Part shown: piece by piece, positions 13,439 to 26,353 of the stretch | Numbering within the stretch: the first letter of the stretch is position 1 | Layout of the letters: each line of letters begins with the position of its first letter | Assembly: GCA_030762175.1 (NCBI GenBank) | Contig: CM060835.1 | Span: forward strand, 83,354,001 to 83,418,000 | DNA length: 64,000 nt | Source of the DNA: Metallyticus violacea | Taxonomy: Eukaryota; Arthropoda; Insecta; Mantodea; Metallyticidae | Direction of reading: 5' to 3' | Made by a program: the position numbers and the translations under genes | Notes under the pieces: generated by a model | Seen by the model: the letters and a program-made list of their open reading frames with translations, nothing else | Told to the model about the DNA's origin: nothing | Database searches by the model: none

Positions 13439-14050
13439 TTAATGATTTTCTAACATGTTTATGCGATGTTTTTTCTTTAGTCTCGCAAAATACGCAGTTG
13501 ATTCAGCCAAAACCTCTTCATTTGATGCGAATTTCTTCCCTATTAGCCGTTTCTTTAAGTTGGGGAACGGAAAGCAGTCCGAGGGAGACAAATTTGAAAA
13601 GTGTGAGGGATGAGGAAAACTTTCATACCTTAAGTCCATTAATATTGAGGTGGCAATCGCTGACGAATTATCGTGATGGAACAGGACCTTTTTATTCCCC
13701 ATATGAGGATGGTTTCTCTTTTAATTGTAGTTTAATTGCAGCAGTAGCCTAGCGTAATTATGATTTTGCTCTTTTCCAAAAAGTCAATTAAAATTACGTC
13801 GTGGTAATCCTAAAACACAGTCTACATCGCCTTTCCTGCTGAGCGAATTGTAGGCCCTCGGAACGTATTCTTGCTTTCAAATTTTAATGCAATTGTAACA
13901 GTCCACGCCTTCATTTTAATCTTCTTTCCGTCGTACAGTCCAGGTTTAGTCGATTATCATTTAAAATCTTCAAAATTCTGTTGGGCTTCAAATTCTGCTC
14001 GGAAATGACAAATCGATCTCTTTTTTGGTCAATCTTTACCACCCACTTCT
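13439..14050 (-). pseudogene. mariner transposase remnant (C-terminal half)
   Basis: Minus-strand frame 13439-13702 encodes a typical mariner C-terminal half. It has the second catalytic Asp in 'KKVLFHHDN', the third in 'LSPSD', then 'FPNLKKRLIGKKFASNEEV' and an 'AYFA' motif before the stop. Upstream, in shifted frames and with in-frame stops, are 'DYHDVILIDFLEKSK' (about 13770-13815) and 'DQKRDRFVISEQNL' (about 14000-14045). So the region from before the first Asp to the C-terminus is present, but frameshifts break it. Its motifs differ from those of the 7343 copy, so it is another subfamily. No terminal repeats were located. Confidence 0.88.
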
Positions 14051-15494
14051 ACGATAGCTTTTGCATTTGCAAATGATGTGCAAAATACTATACACCAGAT
14101 CGCCAACAGCTTAAGCATCTCCCGCACATTCAGTCTCGACGATCGTGGAGTTTGGGTAGTCGTTAGCACGGCCACATATAAACTCACAAATAACTTCCAG
14201 CAATTGTAAGAGATTTGTAAACTTATACCAGCTCCGCTTTAGTTTCTGCGGACGTTGCCAAAAGCAACGCGTTATTAATACACGAAATTCATGTTTCTTC
14301 ATTTCAAACACTTGTTTACAAATTTAAGCAGGAAAACGACTCTCAATGTAGACTAAGTTTTGTAATTGTTTATAACAATGTTCAGTATCCCTCAAGTCAA
14401 CACGTTGCCAAGTTAATGTTGAAAACAATCCAGTGCTACTATCTTTTGAATAGGCGGACATATCAGACAGTCCTCGTAAGTTTCATAACATTGGTGGCTA
14501 GGTAAATATTACTTAAAATGAAAGCATCTATTAGTTTTTTCCAAAATTTGAATGCTTTAAGCACTAAGGTCTTGCGTACTGTTTTAGTATAGTAAGTAGC
14601 ACATCCGTCTTCCCGCAGTTCTTGGAGTTTATATCTGCAACACGATGACGTAATGTCAGAGGCTCCCGTCAACAGCTGCGTTCATTTGTTGGTAGGATAT
14701 CATGAAAATATCATGAAGGGGTGAGAACAAACTAAATTATTGATATCCAAGGCTACATATTCTCAAAATACCTTGGTACTCCTAAGGGTTTCAGTCGCAT
14801 TAAGTAGTACTTGCCGATTTTGTCCTCACGTTTATTTTACTTTGCATAAAAGCTGAAATCTTTGTTCCCTCTGATCATGCTGAAAAATGTTTCCGAACAA
14901 AGCGAAACTATGCACACTCTGGCTATTGACTGTACGGGAAACTACCATGTAATTTAGTTCCAAAGCTCCTCGCTGATATGCTGAGAGCCTTGTTTCAAAC
15001 CAATGTATTCGTTCTGAGGTAACGATCAATTCTTAAACGCAGATTATTGTAGGTGCAATAAAAACTGGTCACTACATTGAGAACCAATTCTGGCACCATT
15101 CTTATGACCACTTTTTGAACTATCTACTAACTACTGTATTAGATGGTCGATAATACAGATACGTCTGTTTCCACGAGCGTGTCTACTACTTTCTGCTTTT
15201 ATTTTTCTTTTTCTTTCTTTCTATTAGTACCCTAGTTTTTAACTTTTTATTTTCTGAGATGAAACTAATAATAGTTAACGAAATAAATATAGTATTTACC
15301 AATTGTTAAACAGTAGAGGCAGAACTAAAAGTAAAAGGTTCCCAAAACTGCCCCCCCCCCCCCGTTGTTCAATGCCATATTAAATCCAACTGTCAAGCAG
15401 ACCAGAGTAAAGTAAAGAAATGAGTTTAGTACGCTGCATGTTTTGGTTTTATAAAGACAGTGCATTTTGAAAACAAATAATAATGTCGGCATGA
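14051..15494. other. Unassigned sequence
   Basis: Includes a C homopolymer at about 15350-15363. Otherwise only short open frames without motifs. Confidence 0.55.
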
Positions 15495-17010
15495 GGAGTT
15501 TATAATTAAAACAAAAAATGTTTATTGTTTTTTTGATATCTAGAAAGTAAAATCTATGGATATTTGAGGACATTTTTACAAATCTTTTCATGATACATCG
15601 CAATAGTTTGGAATTACCTAAAATTTCGGCCGCTAGAGCGTTAAATCACAAACACACACACACACACACACACAAAATTTTAGATTTTGCTGGTTTTTGA
15701 ACTCCATGAATCGTTTGTTAGTTACATGCAGAGTTTAACTGAAAAAAATTAAAAAAAGAACGAAAAAATCCAAATTATGACCTTATTAATTAATGAAATA
15801 AGTTATAGCATTACTATATGGAATTAACATGACAAACTCTACAGCTAACTAATACAATAAAAACTGACCTATAAGGTATTACTTAACTAATCTGTTTTTT
15901 CCCCTTCAAAATCAATTAAAGATAAACGCATTTGGTGAAATTACTGTAATTTTGAAAAGTAAGGGGAAAAAAATTTAAATGCTTGCAATCAATGAATATT
16001 ACAAAAGAAAAACAATTTTTTTTTGAATTCTTCTTCTTATTATTGACATTAAATCACAAAATTAGTTATATACTATTAAGTAAATTAAATGTATGACCAC
16101 TGATAGATAAAATTATATTGTGTAGGTAATTTTATATATTTTTAAATTTTAAACATTTACATGTTTATGAACTAAGCCCTTGGTATCATCTTTAAATTCA
16201 TCAAAATAGAGAAAAATAACAGAAGTTTCTATTTACGTTTTTTATATAAGATGATTTTCATGTGTTTCAACAAAACAAAAAATGTTACTATTCAGAAACA
16301 ATTACAATGTACTAATCATATATGTACAATCAAAAGTTCCATCAATTTTCACTTGCTTTGAAAATTAATTTAAATTTTATTGTAGTAAAAGCATGTAAAA
16401 CAAACGTTTTCTGGGTGTTATTACAGAGCGCTTTTACACACAAATATAATTCTCACATATATATTACATTAATATTTCGCCTTTGCTATCTTCACGAAAA
16501 TTCTTTTGTTAAACATAAAACATGTGCATCATTATAAATACAGTTTATATGCTGAGTTAATTTGTACTTTATTTGGAAACAATTGAAATAATATTAAACC
16601 CTAGGGCGTTTTTTAAATTTCGTTTTTCATGTATATCCTATGATCCAATTTCCCTAATTTCCAGAGAGTATTATGCTTATTTTATTTCAATGGGATATAC
16701 TGAGTTTCATTGAGCATGAACAAAATTTGTGGCCGCTCGAGCGATTTTAAATGTTCGCTTTAGGTTAACCCTCATCCCTAATGGTCCAATTTTGCTAATT
16801 AACAAACTGGACCGTTTGTAAATTGATATTACATATAATGATCGAGTTTCGTTGAAGTGACAAAAATTGCGAGCGCTAGAGCGTTAAAAGACAAACATAT
16901 GTTAAATAAATAAAAAATATTATTTCATTTTCGGTGCCTAGAAGGTAGAATCGATGGATATTTGAGGAAAATTTTCAAAAATCTTTTAATGTACAACCGC
17001 AATACTTTCC
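15495..17010 (+). repeat. Dispersed element E, copy 2, with duplicated end and (AC)n
   Basis: A block of about 110 bp holding 'tatggatatttgagga' occurs at 15505-15610 and again at 16905-17010, in direct orientation about 1.4 kb apart. The first is followed by 'tttcggccgctagagcgtta' and an (AC)n microsatellite at 15652-15674. Bases 16236-16590 match the unique arm at 1-360, and 16590-16890 hold two or so monomers ending in the variant 'tttaggttaaccctcatcc..gagcgctagagcgtta'. The same terminal variant occurs inverted at 32640-32790, so monomer order is conserved between copies. Confidence 0.7.
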
Positions 17011-19889
17011 TTCGGAAGTTACTAATAATCGCTATGATAACTAACCAGCATCTGCCTCTCGAGAAAGACAAGATTAATTTTTCAGGAAGGTACTAATAGT
17101 ACAAAAATAAGCTTTTAGGAACGCTACTGCTTTTATCCACACTGCAAGAATTAATCGGTGTAGGGAGAACTAGCAGACTGGTGCCATAGAACTTTCAGGT
17201 CGCGCACCACCCGGCATACTCAATAACTCCTGAGTTGTGGGAACAACTGGCACACATAGTCCAACTCTCCCGGATGGCTTCCGTGAGGGAGAGGCTAGTA
17301 CGTCTTCCCCTGTGATTCAGTACTGTTACATTTATCACGGAGTCTGTAAAACTTCTACCAGCAACATCTGCACAGATCGAAGCTCATGGCGCATTTTACA
17401 ACAAAGAAGTAAATTATTTATTTAAGATGAGATGACTGGCATCTTCTTCAGCAGCACGAGTAGCTGGAAGTCTGTTCTCTCTTCTCGCTGGATTCATTAA
17501 CAGGCTATTTGATGGTTTCGAAGGATCTCCAATTAGGTAGGATGCATCTGGAAGTCACAGCTCCCTTGCTGTAGCAATTTGTCGTTTATTATCTATAAGT
17601 TGATGGTTATTGTGCTGCCCCGATAATATTGATCACCATTAAACTCCTTGGAGTCTGGTATTCTGTACAAAGAGCTGCCATTATGTGATTTTTATATGTT
17701 TCACATTTAAGTATTTTGAAAATTGTGGAGTTGATTCACGAGTTTCCACAAATCTATGCTTTGTGTGAAAGTGCAGTCCAGTATTTCACTTCTTCTACCC
17801 TGAGGTCGAGCAAGTATGGAATATCCCAGCTGCAGTGAATCGAAGGAACAACATAAACAATGATGTGAAGAATATTTGCAACATTCAGTTTAAGTTTACT
17901 TAAAATAAGCATATTGCCGTTAACTGCACAGGTATTGCAAATAATAGGTTAGAATCAAATAACCAAACAAAGCAAATATGTTTACAATTTATTACCTAAG
18001 TAATTTACATACTGTGATAATATATCAGATATGATGTAATAATTACGATTTTTGTATTGTTTTGTCATGCATAGTAATTAAAGTCGTCCCATAGCTTTTA
18101 TTGGTTAAACAAGTCACTGAAGGAGGCGGAGTTTAGCCTTTCTGAGTGCATTTCTTCTTGTTCATTGGAATCGGTTGGCAACTTCTATCTGAATAACATC
18201 TCGTTCCTTGTCTGTTAAAGCCGTTCGGAACCTCTGCCGCAGGATCGTGCTGTTTGTATGGTTAAGTGAAACATACATTTGGACTGAGGTTTTCCCTTTG
18301 CTGCCATTCAAATTTAGAAATTTATTCGAAGCCAACTTCCAAGGGCTTCCATGCACAGTGGCACAGGAAAAAATTTGTTGTTTGGGGTTTTTGGAAAGCA
18401 TTTGTACTTTATTTTAATAATAAAATTTTAACTTTGTTTAGCGGCTTAGATGTTAATGCTTGAGTTATCCGTTTGGAATTAAATAATGCATTTATGCCTG
18501 CTAACTCGTGTGAGTAGGTAAAGTTGCTGTTCTTGAGATGATGATTCGATAATTATCACGAAATATATTTTATACTACCATGTCGTATTGTAACTTATTT
18601 TCTATTTATTATAATTTATTTTTTAATTTTTAAAGTTAAAAATAACAAGAAGTATCGAATTGCATTAGTGTATTGTTAGTTATTATTGAAACATCTAGTA
18701 GCTCGGTGATATGACGATTAATTGAAAATAATGATGGAATTTGACGAAAATGATAGAGATTTTGAAGGAACTCCACTCGAGGTGGTTGAAGCGGTGATGG
18801 TATAAGGAATGATTTGCTGCCTGAGAATGTAAAAAACGACATGAGCGAGAAAGTGACTTATTCACAGTTTGGTGCAAAAAGAAAAAAAAAAAACGTCAGG
18901 ACAATTAGTGAGAATGCTATGTTGGATACTTGGAAATCGAAGATCATGAAATGTTCAACATTATGGTCTATTTATTCTATGTAATTTGCATTGCTTGAAT
19001 AATTTCGTAAATTTATTCTATTAAATTGTGTGATATAGCAAGACTGCTACTTTCAGTTGGAATTTATAAAATAGTGATGCAAAGTAGTGTTGCAAAGATA
19101 CTTCAATTGTTTTATTCCAGTACCTCTAGACTGCTACCTTCATTTCTAAAAATTAGGTAGGCTTTAATTACATTACGATACGACAGTATAAAAACATAGG
19201 ATGTAACGTACTTGTTGAAAGGAGCTTATTGCGATCCTCGTTTGAAATCATCATACTGGGATGCGCAATACGTGCCTTTCAACACTTATATTACAATATA
19301 CTATTACATCGTTTAATAACTTTCTTAAATTAATTGTACCTTTTGAGCTGATAATTTATACTTGAAATTGCAAACCCAAATGCATGCTAATTCTTGATTT
19401 ATGCTAGTATTATTATAACGTCGATCAAATCTGAATAGAAAAGAAGAAAGGAAAGGAAATGTATTTCGAAATATCTATGGAAGCATACGAAGCTACTTTT
19501 GCTATGGTAACCAATGCATTACTTTATTTAAATTACTTAACTTCTTGTTTTAGATTGGCCTTTTATATGGTTCACTAATCATAACGTATTTATCTCCCGT
19601 ATTGTTTTCTGACATCCAAAGGTCTTAACAATGGTTGTAAGAGTTCAGACGTGTATTTATTGCGTATTCTTCACACACATTTGTACAATATCGTCGCATG
19701 AAATATTTTGACCGTACATGCTAATTATTACACGGACATGTATAGAAAAAAAAATGCACTTCAGATCAAGGATATTTACTACAGAGGGTGCCAAAATATA
19801 TGCACACTTCAAGCAAAGCAAAAACTGTGTTAACATAACAAAACTGAATGAGTTCTAATCATCTTAGACTTTACAGTTACAACAGTAGC
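17011..19889. other. Unassigned sequence
   Basis: A GC-richer patch lies at 17160-17400. The 60-80-codon frames at 17237, 18162 and 18208 carry no recognisable domain. Confidence 0.55.
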
Positions 19890-20306
19890 TCAAAATGCCC
19901 AGCATTGGTGTCGATACACCTGAACATGTTGAACTACTGATTGAGCAACGTTTGCGAAAGTGTCCTCAGCGATTGCAGCACATACCGTTTCAATTTCTTC
20001 CCGAAGTGCTACCATTGTAGCTGGTTTTCTACGGTATACAACATCCCTAAGAGTTCCTCATAGGTAGAAGTCCAAAGGAGTTGGATCCGGAGAATGCGAT
20101 GGAAACTCAATGGGACTTCTTCGTCCTATTCAGTGCCTTTGGAAGATTGTTATCAAGGGGTACGCGGGGCTTGTTGCTGTGCAAGGTCTCCCAGATCTGC
20201 CCTTGTGAACATTGCATACGGTACCAGAGTCTCAAATTGGTCTCGAATGCGTGCAATCGCTCCTCGCCGAACAGAGTCGCTGAGGGAGTAACTATGTTAG
20301 GTACTG
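19890..20306 (-). pseudogene. IS630/Tc1/mariner-like transposase C-terminal fragment
   Basis: On the minus strand, 20100 down to 19890 encodes 'SPDPTPLDFYL', a stop, then 'VVYRRKPATMVALREEIE' and 'VAQSVVQH'. This is the segment around the third catalytic acidic residue and the helical C-terminus of an insect IS630-like transposase. The final 'NAGHF' motif needs a frame change. The protein-level match to 20100-20306 is weak. A candidate terminal-repeat-like 'gagggtgccaaaatat' lies outside at 19777. Confidence 0.8.
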
Positions 20307-21218
20307 TAGAGCAGTAATGTGATAAAGATGTCTGCGAGTGGCGTTGTCGGGTAGCATGTCTCTATATGGTTCCTACAGTTCACCTTATTCCACATTGAGG
20401 TTGGCACAAAAGATCCTAGAGCTCGGCAAATCGTCAATGAAGAAACTCCAATGCATTAAAATGAGTAGAATATATTTTTAGTACATTTAGATTTAAAGGA
20501 TATTGTTGCATCCAGGAGAACACGAAGAATTCGAAAATGACAAAAAGACGAGCTTAATTTGTAGGATGTTCTTATTATATCATCTCTTGCTCCTTTTTCA
20601 CAATAACAGCTCTTGAACTGTAATGTCTAATTTCTAATGAAAAGTTAAAGCGCAGCTTAGTGGATAAATACTTTAAGGTGGTTCTCCGATTTCAAAATAA
20701 AATCTTTTAGAAATGCCACGCATGTTGAGGAAAAATGGTGGTAACTTTGAAAGTAATTTTCTTTCATGAGATAATGCAAAACAAGACAGTGCATGTCATT
20801 TCAAGTTGCTAATAGCTATTTGGACATAATCCCTCTGTAAAGAACAGGGAACGTCTATCATTGTGCTCATTTCCCTCTTCCTCCTTTCTTTGATTTTGGC
20901 TTCCTTTTGGTTTCCTGTGTGTGTTTATCATTTCTCTTTCATGCAAGTCTCTTTTCCGGTGTCTCTTGTTTTCCGTTGCTTTCACAATATGCTTTATCTT
21001 TGATGCTGAGCATAGGAGTGACATATAAACGTTTTCGGTGTTTATTTTGATTCTTCAAGAGACTTTTTCAGCCTTCAGTCAAAGTAATAATTCAGCTTAA
21101 CCGAAATTTACGTAGCCATTTTTATGTACTTTTTTCTGCCGATGAGGTGTTAACATTAAACTTTTCCCATCATATTTGAAAATACTGAAATACTAGGGTA
21201 AATGTTACAGTGCTATGA
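20307..21218. other. Unassigned sequence
   Basis: No recognisable feature. Confidence 0.55.
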
Positions 21219-22362
21219 TTGGAGATTGGACTTTCATTTATCAGTGGAACTCAAAAAATCAGTTGCATCCAGTTATACTTCAGTAAGGTTCTTAATTTTC
21301 TTGGTTATGAAGAAAGGTTGAGAACAACTTGTAGGGACAGAGGGAATATGCACTGGTTACTTTATCGGCGATCAATGCCCTACACGCAATTTTGGGAAAC
21401 ATTCCCACGCTTTGGTGGACAGCGTGCATTTTCTCGTGATATGGTCTCAAGTAAAATTTCCACATATGACCAATGGCTATTAAAAGTTGTAAGATAACAA
21501 TATATTGAACTGAGAAAAAAACTGTTTCTATACTTATGCAAGGTAATACAATATTAAATGGAACTGCTTCTATTTGGTTTTTTATCTAACTTAAAAGGTG
21601 CATCATTACTTGAAAGTGCGCTTCTTTTTGTTTGAATAGAGAAGTAATTAGTTTTCATTGTGATAATATCTGTCTGAGGAAATACCACAAAACTGACAAT
21701 AAATGCAGAGAAAAGCGAATAGCCACTGAGAAGTGAACAACTACAGAAGATGTTTCAAGCTCGTGCAGGCAGGCTATTGGTGAATTCATTCTTAACGATT
21801 ATCTGCTATAATTTGTGTGATTTTATATGCAGCATTCCACTCATTTTCTTGAAACATGGTCTTAAAACCGCACTCCCACAGCGGAGCTCAAGAAGAAAAT
21901 TGGGATTCACACCATGTTAAAGAACTGTGTTTTGATGATTTTTGACATAATCTAAATGAGGACAACAGTTTGTCAATGTTAATGAAGGCGATCCTTAACT
22001 GGTCAGAAATAAAAGTTATGAATATAGAAAAAATTCCCATACGCAACATATTACAAGACAAGCTATTAAGATTTAAGGGCTTTTAAGCACAAAATGAGAG
22101 ACTGTCATAATATGTTTCAGCTTCAGCCTGCATGCAGGAACCTATGAGAACTTCAGTAGCCAAGAAGCATGACTGTATGCAAGAGGAAAGTAATTCCAAA
22201 CTTCTATTTGCAATTCTATCAAGTAAAAAGAGAACAGAAGAAACAACAGACAGAGAACACGGAGAGGAAGAATGTGATAAATATTACACTACTTTGGCAG
22301 CTCTTCCACGAGTTATAACTAAAGAACGAGTGGAAATATTACTGCAATATGGCGGAACTTAA
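21219..22362 (+). other. Doubtful two-exon coding candidate or transposon-protein remnant
   Basis: Two plus-strand frames, 21219-21497 and 22132-22362, look less random than their surroundings. The first contains 'MPYTQFWETFPRFGGQRAF'. The second is acidic and basic in turn and ends in a leucine-patterned 'ALPRVITKERVEILLQYGG', faintly like a BESS-type tail. The first runs into 'gttgtaagat', a good splice-donor context. The second is preceded by 'tgtttcag' and 'ctgcatgcag', acceptor-like. AATAAA lies at about 22429. The intervening 640 bp has stops. It could be a fragment of a PIF/Harbinger-associated or MADF/BESS-type protein, a degenerate host gene, or coincidence. I assign no function. Confidence 0.2.
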
Positions 22363-24909
22363 ATTTTTTTTCTTGTCAATTTTTTCACGTGTAAAAGAAA
22401 ATATTTTGGGTAGCTGAAACACTTGAAAATAAAGTTTTGACGAATATGTTAATATGCTCACCATATAAAGTTACATAATACTAAAAATATGTTATAATTA
22501 TTATATAGTAAATTCATTTCAAATTTTGTCAGTCTGAATAACTGCTTATTTAAAGATAATTTAATTTAAAAAAATGTCACTGAAGATACTGAGGAGGAAG
22601 TTTAAAGACAATGTTGATTACGTTTTAGTTTTACTCCCAGCTACCCTCATTTGTTATCATTCTCTACCACCGATTTCTTTACTTACCTAATTACTTTTCA
22701 AATAGTGCCTTGGAAACGAAATTCTTTTGTCCTAAAGCTAAATTTAACAAAAGAATGACAGTAATCCAGAGAAGTACCAACCAATGTCTTACAATGGCAG
22801 TCACTGAAATCACAAAACCAAGTACGGGCATGTGAGCACTTGCTGTGCCTACTTGAATGGTCATCGTTCTTACAGCGGGTGTTCAGGAGGCAGGGCAAGA
22901 TTGAAAAGTGCGTCAAACAATTCTTAAAATAAAAAGGAAAGATAGAACACAAGTTTTCATTAATTAAATTGACAAATTTGTTAGTCTATCAATTTATTTG
23001 TTTCCTCGATAGACTGATAGACTGATACAATTTTAAGTATGGAAAATGTTAAAATTGAATTTTTATGAAAAGAAAAAGATGTAATTTATTTCATGTCTAA
23101 GCGATAACTAAAACGTAGTAATATAATACATCTACATAGCTTAAGCAACTCAGTTGTTGGTTTTTTTATCTATTTAAAAAGAAGAGTTTGTCGCGAAGAG
23201 GGAATTACCAACATCATTAAAATTAACGTTTCGGTGCTAACGAACCTGATAACAGAAGAGTCTGCGACAAAGGAAAATATTGCCGTTATATACACTACAG
23301 TTGAGAAATTCAGGTCTCTACCATTTTACAAGAATTATATTTTAATGCTGCGGGAATATATAGCGGATAACGGTGCAAGGCGGATGCCCCTGTGGCCATA
23401 GCTGCCTACCTGCGGTCTGTGGCCTGTTATTGTTTAATTAATGCGAAGCGGCTGGGTAGAATGCGAAGAGCTGTGGATAATTTGAGGCAACTCGGCAGTG
23501 TTTTAGGTTTCCAGCTCGTCCCTTAATTGGATATATGGATTTCCATAGGAAAACCGCAAGCTCGTCGTCTGCCTTAGAGAGCGAATGTCAACTCCTTGGC
23601 GCTCTGAGTGTTTTTGAATGGAATGACACATTCAGAAGCATTTTGTGCCGCACTGGAACGTTTATTGACAGTTACTACCAAATTATATCGTAGTAAGTTT
23701 GTAAGAGTGAATAGAAAGTCAGTATGATTGGCTAAAGTCACGGTTTGATTCCCTGCCCTGACTTCTGTTCTTTATATGTTTTCCTTATTTACCTTCCTAC
23801 CTTTAAAGGAGAAACGGATTAATTTGCTAACTTGGCAACTCTAATATTTGAAATTTTCTTTCACTTTTTCGTCGCAAGGTTTCATCCGAAATCGTTCTCG
23901 ACTAAAAACGAATGTACATTGTTCTCCTAAGAGGAAATGTCGTTTTCTTTAGTTTGCAAAAAATTGAAATAGAATTTCTTCTGGCTTAATCTGTTTCTTT
24001 CAGATGGCAAAGAATCAATATTAAAGCCGATAGCGTTATCAGTAATTAATTAATGATCGCTTATGTTAAAACCTTATTCGTACGATTGCACTGTATTTAA
24101 ATTACATATAATACAATACAAAAAAAAAAACCAAGTTGTTTGCGGGGATTTTACCCTAAATCTAAGATATACTGTTGTTGTGTTTTAAATTAGGTCATCA
24201 GCTGTTTTCTCTTCTCATCTATTACCTTTGCATACTCAGCAAACACCTACTTTAAGGGCACTAAAAATAGTGATTCTCATTAATTTTAATTAAAATTATT
24301 TTAATTTACCACTTATTTGGAATAATGTAAACTATTTTTATGCTATTCTGGAGCATTCACTCAGTTAAATATAATTAATTTTATAAATATTTGTTCTAGA
24401 GAGATCTTTATTTCTAATTCCTAGGTTAATAAAAATTAATAAAAAAACACAGAATCAAGAGGGAAAAATGAACGACTATCAGGCTGGAGGTTTCTAAGTT
24501 TCTATTTTTTCTACAAATGTGATTTTTTAAATTTTTTAATTCCAATCTCTGAAAAAAAACTTTTTTTTATCAAATTTCTTATTATATGAGAAGACTTTAT
24601 GTTTACCAACTCTCATTAACAGATAAACAAATAATTTAATGGAAAGGTTAGAAAATACTATGTAGTTTTTTTAAAAAATAAAAGAATTAGAGATGAATAT
24701 TAATCATCGTCATATTTAAAACTTATAGCGTTTTTACTATTCTATGCAACTTATTTTTTAGTCAATCGCTTAAAGTGTTCATAAGTACACTGTGCAAAAA
24801 CCAACTAACGAGTTTTTATAGTTTCTGAGATAATGGGTAGTAAATTTGATAAATTTCACTTTGGCATTTTCACTCCTCTTAGGGGAGATATAATAATAAT
24901 AATAATAAT

Positions 24910-24950
<41 letters not shown>

Positions 24951-25774
24951 GGCTTTCATGAAGAAATAGATACGTGATATATACAGTGTATCTCGGCGAC
25001 AAACTTTGAGGATTGACAGGTCACTCTTGTCAAGGAACATAAATATGATCGTTAAGGAACTATACATCTGAAAAGTCAGACTTCCGCTATAACGTTTAGC
25101 AGAAATAAAATTTAATATTCCATGCGTTCTCTGACAATTTATTACAAATATAGTTTGTCCCCAATCGAACTTTTATTCGCTCAAAATCAATTCCTCTCTA
25201 TTGTTAACTGGGGTAGGTACTCTTGGCATGATCCCATCCCCTCTTCCCCTCCAAAATCAAGGAGTGTTAAATCGGGCTGGCCACGCAACAGGTCCTGCAC
25301 TTTCTATCCTATGTTTCCGGGATTCTACTGTTAAATGTGCGCGCGCATCAACGCTACGCTTCAGTGGGGCTCCATCAAGCTGGAACGACATGTTGTTGCG
25401 CACAATGGGACGTCATCGCTCAGACGTTATGCATTTACACAGAACAACAATGCTACATTCAAGTACAACTGAGTATGCCAGGGAAGAGGGATGAACGCGC
25501 ATTACTCAGAACAACAAACTTCAGATGCAGAGACGATAAGATGGACTGAATGTGCACCACGCATACCAACAAACTACTACACAGTGTATTAGAGCTGATG
25601 AGGATGATTTAAGGTGTACACTTCATGCGCGAAATGAGCTTCTAAAACCGACGAGGGAAATGTCAACGAATAACTTCCTTAACTAAAAATTGATTTTCTC
25701 TGTCTGACCTCAAAGTTAGTCTGTGAAGGACTGTCACACTGTGTTGGGTAAACCATAGTAGTACCAACCTCCCC
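22363..25774. other. Unassigned AT-rich sequence with two GC-richer patches
   Basis: GC-richer patches lie at about 23340-23620 and 25200-25560, the latter holding overlapping 70-97-codon frames without motifs. A B-box-like 'cggtttgattccc' at 23741 has no convincing A box. A TAA microsatellite is listed separately. Confidence 0.55.
24890..24947. repeat. (TAA)n microsatellite, interrupted
   Basis: About 19 TAA/ATA-phase units with one T insertion near 24910. Confidence 0.95.
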
Positions 25775-26018
25775 TACCGCCACGAATGGTCGAGGTATTT
25801 AAAGCACGGATAGTCTGGGGTTCGATTCCCATTAGTACCGCCTTCCCTCATCGAGGTTTTTTTGAAGTTTTACCCAGTCCTCGTAATGGCAAATGTCGGG
25901 GAAGTACCCTAAACTTAGACCTGGGACGCTTCCTTAAGAAAACTATTTTCCCAATTTCTCATTTAATCTCGTGTACCAAAAGTGTCCACCAGTAAAGCCG
26001 GGCGTTAAACACTAAAAA
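25775..26018 (+). mobile_element. SINE family B, copy B3
   Basis: The head 'accgccacgaatggtcgagg' is followed by the B box 'ggttcgattcc' near 25820, then 'cagtcctcgtaatggcaaatg', 'cggggaagtaccctaaactt' and terminal 'gggcgttaaacac'. It is diverged from B4, with a damaged A-box region. It lies directly upstream of SINE C2, 24 bp from that element's duplication. Confidence 0.85.
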
Positions 26019-26041
26019 ATGTACTTTCTCACAACATCTGC

Positions 26042-26353
26042 ACCCACAGGCATGTCGGTCCTGGTGGTGCAGTGGTTACCATACTTGTCTCCTAAACCCA
26101 AGATCGCGGGTTCGAACCCGGCCAGGACCGATGGATTTTTTCGGGGCGTAAAAATCCTAAGTATGGCTTCCTTCGGAAGGGAAGTAAAGCCGCGGGTCCC
26201 GTGTCGTACATTTACGGCACGAAAAAGAACCTCAAGCCTGAAAGAGAGACCTCTGAGCAAAATTTGTCGGCCGTTTCACGCCCTGAGTTGAATGGGACGC
26301 TGATGACCTGAGCTGTTAAAGAGCGTCCATAAATAAATCATTACCCACAGGCA
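26042..26353 (+). mobile_element. SINE family C, copy C2, near full length with 11-bp target-site duplication
   Basis: 'acccacaggca' flanks the insertion at 26042-26052 and 26343-26353. The head 'ggtcctggtggtgcagtgg' and 'gcgggttcgaacccggcc' contain A- and B-box promoters. Its first eight bases GGTCCTGG pair perfectly with CCAGGACC, like a tRNA acceptor stem. The body has 'ggcgtaaaaatcctaagtat', 'ttcggaagggaagtaaagcc', 'gtacatttacggcacgaaaa' and 'gagcgtccataaataaatca'. It is non-autonomous and would need a LINE reverse transcriptase. Confidence 0.93.

Noticed and set aside
26056..26130. Genuine tRNA gene
   Set aside because: The tRNA-like head is fused to a repeated body with target-site duplications and recurs many times, so it is a SINE.
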